From the NCBI RefSeq assembly GCF_023824315.1, contig NZ_CP098732.1, positions 1,612,001 to 1,676,000 on the forward strand: 64,000 bases of DNA, read 5' to 3'. Below, in pieces: positions 8,997-16,634 of this stretch. Both the position numbers and the translations under genes were made by a program. The notes under the pieces were generated by a model, which did not search any database, had not been told where the DNA came from, and was given only the letters and a program-made list of their open reading frames with translations. The first letter of the stretch is position 1. Each line of letters opens with the position of its first letter. Source of the stretch: Acinetobacter tibetensis. Lineage in GTDB: Bacteria > Pseudomonadota > Gammaproteobacteria > Pseudomonadales > Moraxellaceae.

Positions 8997-9449
8997 TTAA
9001 AGATCAGGTCGATAGTTTTTACTAAACACTAAAATTTTGGTATTGCCCAGTAATACCGCTTCACCATTTTGATTGAGTGTTTCGGTGGTGTAACTCACAA
9101 TAGCTCGATCAGGTTTGGATTTAGACGGTTTAATTTCAGTTATTTCTACCTCAACATGAATCTGGTCACCTGCGCGGGTGGGTCTAGGCCAACGGACTTG
9201 AGCTTCGGAACCGATTAAGCCATACGCTACAGGAAAACATTCTGTCCACAATCGCATGGTTACCGCAGAAGTATGCCAACCACTGGCAGCTAATCCTTTA
9301 AAAATAGGATGGTTAGCTGCCGCTATCTCGTTGGTATGAAACGGTTGCGGATCAAATTGATGCGCAAAATGCTTAATTTCGTCGACAGTCATTTCATAAG
9401 CACGGCTTTTAAAGCGATCACCGACGTGTAGATCTTCCAAATACAACAT
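8997..9449 (-). CDS. MaoC-like (R)-specific enoyl-CoA hydratase/dehydratase
   Basis: A 150-residue single hot-dog protein. The family motif appears as FAHQFDPQPFHTNEIAA (about residues 28-45), carrying the catalytic Asp/His pair, followed by GLAASGWHT. Members hydrate trans-2-enoyl-CoA or related thioesters in fatty acid or polyester metabolism. The ATG at 9449 shares one base with the stop codon of the upstream ABC exporter (TGATG), so the two are very likely translationally coupled. A TTG one codon earlier is possible but less likely. Substrate is not predictable. Confidence 0.85.
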   Translation of the reverse strand: MLYLEDLHVGDRFKSRAYEMTVDEIKHFAHQFDPQPFHTNEIAAANHPIFKGLAASGWHTSAVTMRLWTECFPVAYGLIGSEAQVRWPRPTRAGDQIHVEVEITEIKPSKSKPDRAIVSYTTETLNQNGEAVLLGNTKILVFSKNYRPDL

Positions 9450-11302
9450 CAAGCACTATCCTTATTTTTCAGTTCATGTTGTTCAATTAAAAAACCGCCA
9501 GTTTGGCGTTGCCATAATTGCGCATAAATACCATTCAAGGCAACCAATTCATCATGCGTACCTTGTTCTGCAATTCGGCCCTGATCTAAGACAATCAGAC
9601 GGTCCATTTGTGCAATGGTAGAAAGTCGATGTGCAATTGCAATAACCGTTTTATCTTGCATTAAATCATCCAGACTGGACTGAATTGCAGCTTCAACTTC
9701 AGAGTCTAAAGCACTGGTCGCCTCATCAAGAATCAGAATAGGGGCATCTTTTAAGAATACTCGTGCAATTGCAATACGCTGACGTTGACCACCCGAAAGT
9801 TTTACCCCACGTTCGCCGACATAAGCGTCATAACCTTTATGACCACGAAGGTCGGTCAGTTGTGGAATAAAGTCTTCTGCTTTGGCTTTACGAACGGCAT
9901 CATACATGTCTGCATCACTGGCATCTGGGCGTCCGTATTTAATATTTTCTGCAACGGTACGATGCAATAGCGATGTATCTTGCGTGACTAAGGCAATACT
10001 TTTACGCAAGCTGTCTTGGCTTACATCCTCTATATTTTGTCCATCGATTAAAATACGACCTTGGTTGATGGTATAGAAATGTAATAACAATTGAATCAGC
10101 GTAGATTTTCCGGCACCAGAACGCCCGACAATACCAATTTTTTCACCTGGACGTATGGTGAGATTAAAGTGATCAATGACATTTTTTTCATTATAGGCAA
10201 AACAGACATCTTCAAACTTAATTTCGCCGTGTTTCACCTCAAGCGTAGTTGCATTCGGTTTATCCTGAATACTAATAGGACGCCCTAATGTTTTCATACC
10301 ATCTTGAATAGTGCCGACATTTTCAAATAAAGCAGATGTTTGCCACATCATAAATTCGGCAATACTGTTGAGTTTTAAAATCATGGCGGTAGTTGCAGCG
10401 ATAATCCCCAGCTCTGCACGACCTTCCATCCACAACCATAAAGCTGTTCCAAGTACACCTGCATAAAGTACAATACTGAGTGAGTTAATGCTTATTTCAT
10501 AACCTGAACCCAATCGCATTTGTTTATATACTGTTCGCATAAACTCTTGCATGGATGACTTGGCATACTCACTTTCACGACCAGCATGAGCAAACAGCTT
10601 TACCGTTTGAATATTGGTATAGGCATCGGTTACTCGACCGGTCATGACCGCACGAGCATCGGCTTGTTCATTTGAAATTTTGCTGAGTCGAGGGATGAAA
10701 TACCACGCTGCGAGCAGGAATAAAGCCAACCAGACCAATAGGGGAATAATCAGAAATGGGGAGATTGAGCCGAGTACAATACTGACTGTAAAGAAGTAGA
10801 TCAGAACATAAGCCAGCATATCGCCTAAAATCATCCAGAATTCACGCACCGCAAGGGCTGTTTGCATGACTTTGGAAGAAAGTCGCCCTGCAAAATCATT
10901 ATGAAAGAAATCAAGACTTTGCTGTAATAATAAATTATGAAACTTCCAACGCAGACGCATTGGGAAGCTGCTAAATAGAATTTGGTGTTTAATAATGGAC
11001 TGAAAGTTAGCAAAAAAGATATTGCCCAGCAATATCATGCTTAGAAGCATTAAATTTTGTCGATGTTGTGCCAAAAACGTATCGGGTTGACTTTTACTGA
11101 GCCAATTGACTAAGTCGCCAATTTTGGCATACAACAAGGCTTCAAAACTTGCAGCGCCTGCGGTACAAAGCACTAAAATAAGCAGGTAAGGACGTATGCC
11201 TTTGGATGCACTCCAGACAAATGCAAAGAAAGTTGTAGGCAGTGGATCTTTTAAACCTTGACTAGGATAGGGATCTACACGCTTTTCGAACCATCTAAGC
11301 AT
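9449..11302 (-). CDS. ABC exporter, fused membrane and ATPase domains (MsbA/multidrug type)
   Basis: A 617-residue half-transporter. The first ~330 residues hold about six membrane helices. The ATPase domain shows Walker A GRSGAGKST, signature LSGGQRQRIAIAR, Walker B ILILDEATSALD and switch AHRLSTI. I place the start at the ATG at 11302 (MLRWFEKR), which has an AAGAGG ribosome-binding site, rather than at an upstream in-frame codon at 11395 that would add 31 unconserved-looking residues. It likely homodimerises in the inner membrane and exports lipid or drugs. It is coupled by a one-base overlap to the MaoC gene. Confidence 0.88.
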   Translation of the reverse strand: MLRWFEKRVDPYPSQGLKDPLPTTFFAFVWSASKGIRPYLLILVLCTAGAASFEALLYAKIGDLVNWLSKSQPDTFLAQHRQNLMLLSMILLGNIFFANFQSIIKHQILFSSFPMRLRWKFHNLLLQQSLDFFHNDFAGRLSSKVMQTALAVREFWMILGDMLAYVLIYFFTVSIVLGSISPFLIIPLLVWLALFLLAAWYFIPRLSKISNEQADARAVMTGRVTDAYTNIQTVKLFAHAGRESEYAKSSMQEFMRTVYKQMRLGSGYEISINSLSIVLYAGVLGTALWLWMEGRAELGIIAATTAMILKLNSIAEFMMWQTSALFENVGTIQDGMKTLGRPISIQDKPNATTLEVKHGEIKFEDVCFAYNEKNVIDHFNLTIRPGEKIGIVGRSGAGKSTLIQLLLHFYTINQGRILIDGQNIEDVSQDSLRKSIALVTQDTSLLHRTVAENIKYGRPDASDADMYDAVRKAKAEDFIPQLTDLRGHKGYDAYVGERGVKLSGGQRQRIAIARVFLKDAPILILDEATSALDSEVEAAIQSSLDDLMQDKTVIAIAHRLSTIAQMDRLIVLDQGRIAEQGTHDELVALNGIYAQLWQRQTGGFLIEQHELKNKDSA

Positions 11303-11601
11303 TAATATTAACCTCTTGGTAAAATTGCATAATTTAGAAATAACAATAAGATAAATAAAATTTTCACAAGAAAAAAGTCGGGATTGTATTTTCAAAGATA
11401 ACGGATTAGGAAGATGAAAACGTTCATTTGTCCTAAATTCATATGTAAAAGTACAACCGAAATTTGTTTGAATTCATTGTAATCCATATCAATCTAACGC
11501 ACCATCATAAAGTCAGCTAACACGGATGGTGTTGATGTTCACATTTTTGTCATGTTTTTCAATTATAAAAAAGTAAGCCTAATCCGAAACTTTAAAAACA
11601 C
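11303..11601. other. Divergent intergenic region, no gene seen
   Basis: About 300 bp of A+T-rich sequence between the exporter and a small ORF on the other strand. It should hold two divergent promoters. A weak repeat (AACAC-GGATG-GTGTT, 11519-11533) is the only symmetry noticed. Confidence 0.4.
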
Positions 11602-11829
11602 ATGAATGATTTATCTGTAAAGAAAATAAACAAGCAAATTGACGAATTTACACAAACTGGAAAAATACCAAGCGAGTTAGTTTTTGGCTATAAAACTTAT
11701 GCGGTACTCATGCAAGATGATAAATTCGCAGATCAAATCATGAAAGGAAATGAAAATCCAATCTGTAGATTTTATAAAAAACTCAGAATTACTTTGGTTA
11801 CGGATAAACACTATTTTCAAGTGAAATAA
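11602..11829 (+). CDS. Small hypothetical protein (75 aa)
   Basis: A 75-residue, Lys-rich soluble protein with no signal peptide, membrane segment or motif that I recognise. It begins with a helical MNDLSVKKINKQIDEF segment. There is no convincing ribosome-binding site (an A-rich stretch precedes the ATG), so it could be spurious. The normal amino-acid composition and the absence of a competing frame favour a real gene. The role is unknown. Confidence 0.5.
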   Translation: MNDLSVKKINKQIDEFTQTGKIPSELVFGYKTYAVLMQDDKFADQIMKGNENPICRFYKKLRITLVTDKHYFQVK

Positions 11830-12041
11830 CGGGGAATTGAATTGAAAAATAATGATCGGTTATTTCTATAAAAATATATTTTAATATAGAATACTCCGTC
11901 AATAATTATTAGAAAAATGTGCAAAGAGTCGTATTTTTTTGGAAAAAAATGATAAAATTTTTATCGATACAGGCTTATTGATAACTTTAATACCCTGTAA
12001 TTGTTAACTTAAATAATTGAATCAATAATAAAGGTGACAAT

Positions 12042-12236
12042 ATGAGAGGATGTGTAGAACGATACGATTCCCAAACACAATTGGGCATGATTCGTGATGA
12101 GTGTGGTGAATGGTTCTATTTTGCGGTGGAGCAATGGAACGATCCTAATAATTTACCTATTGATGGTCTAATTGTTGATTTTGTCATAGACGGTGCTGAC
12201 GTAACTTCTGTTTGGGAAGTAACAAATACGCATTAA
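12042..12236 (+). CDS. Small cold-shock-domain-like protein (64 aa)
   Basis: A 64-residue protein with a clear ribosome-binding site (AAAGGTG, 7 bp before the ATG). The opening RGCVERYDSQTQLGMIRDE, then WFYFAVEQW and GLIVDFVIDG, follows the strand pattern of a cold-shock/S1-like beta-barrel (G-x-V-x-x-Y-D ... G-x-I ... Y-F ... V-x-F). The aromatic RNA-binding positions of true Csp proteins are only partly kept, so it is a diverged relative. A nucleic-acid-binding role is inferred. A 12-bp hairpin follows. Confidence 0.65.
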   Translation: MRGCVERYDSQTQLGMIRDECGEWFYFAVEQWNDPNNLPIDGLIVDFVIDGADVTSVWEVTNTH

Positions 12237-12274
12237 TTTTATTTTCAGCTTTATCCACTCTTCAAAAAACATTG

Positions 12275-12303
12275 AATCAGGTCTACTTAGGTAGACCTGA
12301 TTT
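12275..12303 (+). terminator. Hairpin after the cold-shock-like gene
   Basis: AATCAGGTCTAC / GTAGACCTGATT, a perfect 12-bp stem with a TTAG loop. The T run after it is short and interrupted (TTTATT). It abuts the end of the IS remnant. Confidence 0.65.
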
Positions 12304-12311
12304 ATTAATCT

Positions 12312-13090
12312 ACCCCGAATCCTGTTTAAGCCAATGATTCTATAATTTGAATGGTTGGCTTATTTCGGTGATTTAATTGGTATGCACATAAAAATGTATA
12401 AATACCCGCTAAATAGCCTGTAACACTTCGGGCTCTAGTCGTCACTAGATTGTAAGTCCCTTTCAGCAAGCTGAATAAAGTTTCTATTTTATTACGTTGT
12501 TTCAGATGGTGTTCATCTGCTTTTGAGCACAGTATAGATTGCATGTTCTTTCGATGATAAGTAATTAAATCAGTGCCTTGTACTTTTAATCTGCTCTTTA
12601 ATTCCTGACTAATATATTCTCGATCAGCATAGAGTTTAACTTCTAATCCTCCGACTAATTGCTCAACCATTCTGATATCTGCTGTATGTCCATTCGATAA
12701 AGCTGTACTCACAATCTCTCCTGACGAATTCATCATTCAACGTAGCTTAGAGCCAAAGAACCACCCCATGGAACTTTTTCCACGTGTTACAGTTGCAATT
12801 GCTGCTAGGGATTTATGTCGTTGAATCCGCTGATTTTTATAGACAGTTAATGTCGTTGAGTCAATCCATAAATATTGTTTGTATTGACCTTTCATCAAAG
12901 CTATATGTAAAGCATGTAGTGCTAATGGATGTATATTCATCAGGTGAATCATACGTTGGTAACAAGGCAAGCTTTTAAATAAATGACTTTTATCCTGTTT
13001 CAACTATGAGAAAAATGCTTTGAAATGATTGAAGTGAGAACACTTATACCAAATGGCGATAAAGGTGATTTCTGAGATACTCAGGTGTAT
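12312..13090 (-). mobile_element. Truncated, decayed IS982-family element
   Basis: The left boundary is taken at the ACCCCGAATCCTG sequence near 12312, which looks like an IS982-type terminus (starting ACCC). No matching inverted terminus is found on the right, where recognisable transposase sequence fades near 13087, next to the terminator of the Gln-rich gene. The element's 5' end is therefore lost. The boundary on the right is approximate. Confidence 0.65.
12326..13087 (-). pseudogene. IS982-family transposase, broken by two in-frame stops and 5'-truncated
   Basis: Reading one frame on the minus strand gives recognisable IS982 transposase throughout: SEITFIAIWYKCSHFNHFKA, then YLWIDSTTLTVYKNQRIQRH, GWFFGSKL, SSGEIVSTALSNGHTADI, LYADREYISQEL, YHRKNMQ and KIETLFSLLKG. 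The frame is interrupted by TAG at 13004-13006 and TGA at 12737-12739, with no frameshift, and the first ~40-70 codons are missing. DDE-type residues such as the D of WIDST and the D of YADREY remain. It cannot make an active transposase. The in-frame stops show point-mutation decay rather than a recent insertion. Confidence 0.8.
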
Positions 13091-13125
13091 AAAAAAAGCC
13101 TCAGCAAGATATTGGGGCTTTTTTT
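13091..13125 (-). terminator. Terminator of the Gln-rich gene
   Basis: On the minus strand, GCCCC / GAGGC with flanking A and T runs forms a stem with an 11-nt loop, ending in seven T residues. It starts 18 bp after the Gln-rich ORF stop. The A/T symmetry makes it potentially bidirectional. Confidence 0.7.
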
Positions 13126-13142
13126 ATACATCAGTGAACATT

Positions 13143-13358
13143 TTACTGATTTTTTTGATCTTTTTTCCGTTGTATATCTTCGTAATCCTTCTGATTTTGT
13201 TGGCGCTGTTGATCTGGTCTATAGTGTTGATGTTGTTGATGAGCTTGCTTTTGTTGCTGATCCTGTTTGTTTTGATGATATTGCTGATCTTGCTGTTTTT
13301 TTTCGAGCTCTTGATCAATTTCTTGTTGCCTATGTTGATCACTTTCTTGATTAGCCAT
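13143..13358 (-). CDS. Gln-rich low-complexity small protein (71 aa)
   Basis: A 71-residue, fully hydrophilic protein in which about a third of residues are Gln (26 by my count), the rest mostly Lys, Asp, Glu, His and Arg. It has no hydrophobic core, so it is probably disordered or a coiled coil. The start chosen is the ATG at 13358 (GGAT six bases upstream); another ATG lies five codons earlier at 13373. A good terminator directly follows the stop, which supports a real transcript. The opposite strand has a long Leu/Ile-rich ORF that is just the reverse reading of the CAA/CAG codons. The role is unknown. Confidence 0.6.
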   Translation of the reverse strand: MANQESDQHRQQEIDQELEKKQQDQQYHQNKQDQQQKQAHQQHQHYRPDQQRQQNQKDYEDIQRKKDQKNQ

Positions 13359-13569
13359 GCTAAATCCATCCATTTTAAAATGAGCTAATGATAAATTTAC
13401 ATATTTATCATTATAAAGCTAGCCACTTCATGTGACATTTTTTTTCATTGTAAAATGCGTGATTTTAAATAAAAATATATGATTAATTAGGATGAAGTTA
13501 TTTAAATTTTTTTTAAATATAAATTACATTAGCTACTTGATAAAACATATTTTTTTTATTTTAAATGAT

Positions 13570-13821
13570 TTAGGTTTTAATTGAATTTAAGTGTCTGCAT
13601 AATAATTTTAGTGGTAATTCATATTTTTCAGTATTGTGATGTCCTGAATTTTTTCGGGTACAAGCCGATAAAACTCTCACGGGTGAATTGTCTGTATTAG
13701 TTTGGGTTATAAAAAGATATCCAGGACTGCACAAATGGCACCTAGCATGAGGTGAGAGCTCATTAATTGTTGTAACTACGGTTTCCTGTATCTCTCTTAC
13801 AGAATTTGCCTTGGTATCCAT
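13570..13821 (-). CDS. Small hypothetical protein with a CxxC pair (83 aa)
   Basis: An 83-residue ORF with no family I recognise. It contains a CHLC pair (about residue 28) and two further cysteines, which could bind a metal, but no complete zinc-finger pattern is evident. The ATG lacks a good ribosome-binding site. It has no signal peptide or membrane segment. It lies in A+T-rich accessory DNA beside the Gln-rich gene and the IS remnant. It is either a small accessory gene or chance. Confidence 0.35.
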   Translation of the reverse strand: MDTKANSVREIQETVVTTINELSPHARCHLCSPGYLFITQTNTDNSPVRVLSACTRKNSGHHNTEKYELPLKLLCRHLNSIKT

Positions 13822-13912
13822 TTATATTAGGGGCTTAAGCAAAATGCTTGCTAAATATGGATGAATCCACTATTGATTGTGCTCATACTTAAAAAATTAA
13901 GTTAGATTAGAC

Positions 13913-14524
13913 ATGCTTGAAATACTCATCCCTTATACAATTGCAATCGTTATTTTGACCATTACCCCAGGTTTAGATACCACGTTAATTATTCGTACAG
14001 CCACACTTGAAACCCGTCAAAAGGCTTTTCAAACGGCATTAGGCATTAACTTCGGGTGCATGGTATGGGGAATAGTTGTTGCATGTGGGTTGGGGGCATT
14101 ATTGGCAACCTCTGAACTTGCTTTTAATGTCTTAAAATGGATTGGAGCTGCTTATTTGGCTTGGCTAGGATTAAAGTTGTTGGTCAAGCCACGTAGTAAT
14201 CTAGAAAACAACATGGACATACAAAGAACAACTAATTGGTTCTTAAAAGGATTTTTTTGCAATATTCTTAATCCCAAGGTTGGGCTTTTTTATATCACTT
14301 TTTTACCGCAGTTCATTCCAAAAGATGTAACCCCATTTATTTGGATTATGGGACTGGTTGCCATACATGTTGTGTTAGGGTTCCTGTGGTTAAGCATACT
14401 TATTGTTATGATGCAGCCAATTTCTAGGTTTCTTAAACAGCCAAAGATTGTGCGATGCTTAGATCAAATTACAGGAGCTATTTTCTTGTTATTTGCCCTA
14501 AAGCTTGTAATGAGCAAGCGTTAG
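13913..14524 (+). CDS. LysE/RhtB-family amino acid exporter
   Basis: A 203-residue inner-membrane protein with about six hydrophobic segments. The family signature appears at the N-terminus as ITPGLDTTLIIRTA, with KWIGAAYLAWLGLKLL and FFCNILNPKVGLFYITFLPQF typical of RhtB/LysE exporters. The family pumps out amino acids or their derivatives, such as homoserine, threonine or lysine. Substrate is unknown. It is a single-gene unit without an obvious ribosome-binding site or adjacent regulator. Confidence 0.85.
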   Translation: MLEILIPYTIAIVILTITPGLDTTLIIRTATLETRQKAFQTALGINFGCMVWGIVVACGLGALLATSELAFNVLKWIGAAYLAWLGLKLLVKPRSNLENNMDIQRTTNWFLKGFFCNILNPKVGLFYITFLPQFIPKDVTPFIWIMGLVAIHVVLGFLWLSILIVMMQPISRFLKQPKIVRCLDQITGAIFLLFALKLVMSKR

Positions 14525-14641
14525 TTAAAGTTATGAAACAAAATAAGAAGGCAATACTTTTATTTTAGTCCAACAAGAAATTACAGCAGCTTCACACTCT
14601 GCTTGTTAAAATGTGACTAAAGCACATAAAACAGGTGCATT

Positions 14642-14962
14642 ATGAAAAAAATAATAATGTGTTGCTGTTGTTTGTATTCTGGAGCGGTATTTGCATCTGT
14701 TCAAGATAACATTAGCTTTTGCCAAGCAATTGCGATTGTTGCAGGGAATGTGATGCAAGAAAGACAAGATGAAGTTCCGCTCAGCCTCCAGAAAAGTATT
14801 GCTCTTGAATATGAAGACGGGGCAAGAGAGCTGTATGAGGCAATTGTAGAAGATGCTTATGATTTACCTATACTTCTCAACGAAACCCAAAAGCAGCAAG
14901 CTGTAGAAAGTTTTAAATTAGAATATTTTGATTATTGTGAACATGCCGAAGCCAGTGAATAA
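14642..14962 (+). CDS. Secreted small hypothetical protein (106 aa)
   Basis: A 106-residue protein with an N-terminal signal peptide (KKIIMCCCCLYSGAVFA, cleavage expected after AFA), so it is probably periplasmic. The mature part is acidic and helical, with two cysteines (SFCQA near its start, DYCEH near its end) that could form a disulfide. AGGTG upstream of the ATG is a reasonable ribosome-binding site. I do not recognise a family. Downstream it converges on the mechanosensitive channel gene. Confidence 0.65.
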   Translation: MKKIIMCCCCLYSGAVFASVQDNISFCQAIAIVAGNVMQERQDEVPLSLQKSIALEYEDGARELYEAIVEDAYDLPILLNETQKQQAVESFKLEYFDYCEHAEASE

Positions 14963-15024
14963 TTTTCAGGTAGAATAACTTAAATCAAGTATTTTTACTG
15001 TTTCCTTGAATAGTACATTTGAGT

Positions 15025-15055
15025 TAAAAAATCCCCTCACAAAAAGTAAGGGGAT
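15025..15055 (-). terminator. Terminator of the mechanosensitive channel gene
   Basis: ATCCCCT / AGGGGAT stem with an 11-nt loop, followed on the minus strand by six T residues, 7 bp after the stop. Confidence 0.8.
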
Positions 15056-15061
15056 GCATGA

Positions 15062-16348
15062 TTAAATATGGGATTTAGTACGGTCTAGCAGATAGTCATT
15101 CGGTGCATGTACTGAATGTTGTGCTAAAACGTTCATGTCTGAACCTGAAGGCGCTTGGTAAATTCTTAAACCGAACTCAGGTAAAATTGCAATTAAATGA
15201 TCGAATATATCAGCCTGAATGGCTTCATAGTCTTTCCACACCGTAGTATTGGCAAAACTATAAATTTCCAGAGGTAGACCTTCGCTGGTTGGTTGTAATT
15301 GACGCACCATAATGGTCTGATTTTGTGCAATACCTGGATGTTGTTTTAAATAAAACTCAACATAGGCGCGAAACGTCCCCAAATTAGTCAGACGACGTTG
15401 GTTATAAACGGCCTGATTTGAGAGTTGCAAATTAAACTCTTCTATTTCTTCTTGTTTGGTATTTAAATACTGATCTAAGAGTAAGAATTCCTTCAATTTC
15501 TGTTGTTCTTCCTTATTCATAAAGTGTACGCTACTCTGATCAATAAAGATCGCGCGTTTTATACGACGTACACCTGCTTGTGCCATACCACGCCAATTTC
15601 TAAAGGTATCCGTCACAAGTTTATTGGTGGGAATGGTGGTAAAAGTCTTGTCAAAGTTCTGAACGGTGACTGTATGTAATGACATATCAATGACATCACC
15701 ATCTGCATTTAACGAAGGCATTTCAATCCAATCTCCAATGCGAACCATGTCATAAGATGAAATTTGTACAGAAGCCACCAAGGATAAAATGGTATTTTGG
15801 AACACCAACATCAATACGGCTGCCATCGCACCAAAACCAGCGAGTAGTGTAAAGACATCTTTTTTCAAGAATGTGCCAATAATCATCAAAGCACAGACCA
15901 CAAAAATGACCAGTTTCACCAACTGCAAATAGCCTTTAATCGGCTTGTTTCTGGATTTGGGATTGCGTTGATAAATCGCATTAAAGATATTTAAGCTTTC
16001 ACCGATGGCAAGCGCGAAGGTGAAAAAAATAAAAGCTTGTGTCGCCATTTGTACCAAGCTAATAATTTTCACGGATAAATGAGGGATTGTCACAATACCA
16101 TTCATGATGACTATGGCAGGAACAATATTGGCAATTCTACGAATGACATTATGTTGAGTCACGATATCGTGATTGGTAAATTTTAGTTTGGAGATGACTT
16201 TACGAATACCGCGAACAACAATTTTTTTCGCAATAAAATTGGTTAAAATCGCGAGTAATATCAATAGGCTTAAAGATAAAGACATATCTAACCAAGCATA
16301 TTGATTTGACCACGCTGTAATACGTTCAATAAAAGTAAAATGCTCCAA
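15062..16348 (-). CDS. MscS-family mechanosensitive channel (YbdG-like)
   Basis: About 428 residues. Five or so membrane segments lie in the first 190 residues, followed by the MscS pore-helix and beta-domain region (FGAMAAVLMLVFQNTILSL, then SYDMVRIGDWIEMPSLNADG). The layout and length fit the YbdG/MscM group, inner-membrane channels that open under hypo-osmotic tension. I prefer the TTG at 16348, with GAGGA five bases upstream; an in-frame TTG at 16366 would add six residues. It is a single-gene unit with its own terminator. Confidence 0.85.
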   Translation of the reverse strand: MEHFTFIERITAWSNQYAWLDMSLSLSLLILLAILTNFIAKKIVVRGIRKVISKLKFTNHDIVTQHNVIRRIANIVPAIVIMNGIVTIPHLSVKIISLVQMATQAFIFFTFALAIGESLNIFNAIYQRNPKSRNKPIKGYLQLVKLVIFVVCALMIIGTFLKKDVFTLLAGFGAMAAVLMLVFQNTILSLVASVQISSYDMVRIGDWIEMPSLNADGDVIDMSLHTVTVQNFDKTFTTIPTNKLVTDTFRNWRGMAQAGVRRIKRAIFIDQSSVHFMNKEEQQKLKEFLLLDQYLNTKQEEIEEFNLQLSNQAVYNQRRLTNLGTFRAYVEFYLKQHPGIAQNQTIMVRQLQPTSEGLPLEIYSFANTTVWKDYEAIQADIFDHLIAILPEFGLRIYQAPSGSDMNVLAQHSVHAPNDYLLDRTKSHI

Positions 16349-16542
16349 AGTTTTCCTCAATTCCAATTTTTAATCGATTTATATTTTATAAATTAACAGC
16401 TTCAGAATGAAGTTGAATAACATTTCTTAAACACACCATAATTTTTTCAAGAGTCTCTAAAGGCTAAAAAACCGCCTGAATTTTTCTATTTTGATTAAAA
16501 TAATTAAACAAATATAGAGATTTATTTAAAATATTTACATAA

Positions 16543-16570
16543 GATAAATAATAAGTATTCTCATTATTGA
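16543..16570 (+). promoter_or_regulatory. Putative Fur box upstream of the TonB-dependent receptor
   Basis: The A+T-rich sequence GATAAATAATAAGTATTCTC plus ATTATTGA resembles overlapping GATAAT-type Fur hexamers, about 65 bp before the receptor start. Such receptors are usually iron-repressed. The match is imperfect. Confidence 0.5.
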
Positions 16571-16634
16571 TGACTGGCGCTAGAATGTGCCGCAAATTTA
16601 AAGTATTTCCTCCCAAAATCGAGTTTACAACCTA

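Noticed and set aside
13053..13388. Plus-strand ORF of 111 codons, almost entirely Leu/Ile/Phe, resembling a multi-helix membrane protein
   Set aside because: It is the antisense reading of the Gln/Asp/Lys codons of the minus-strand Gln-rich gene, has no ribosome-binding site, and crosses that gene's terminator and the IS remnant.
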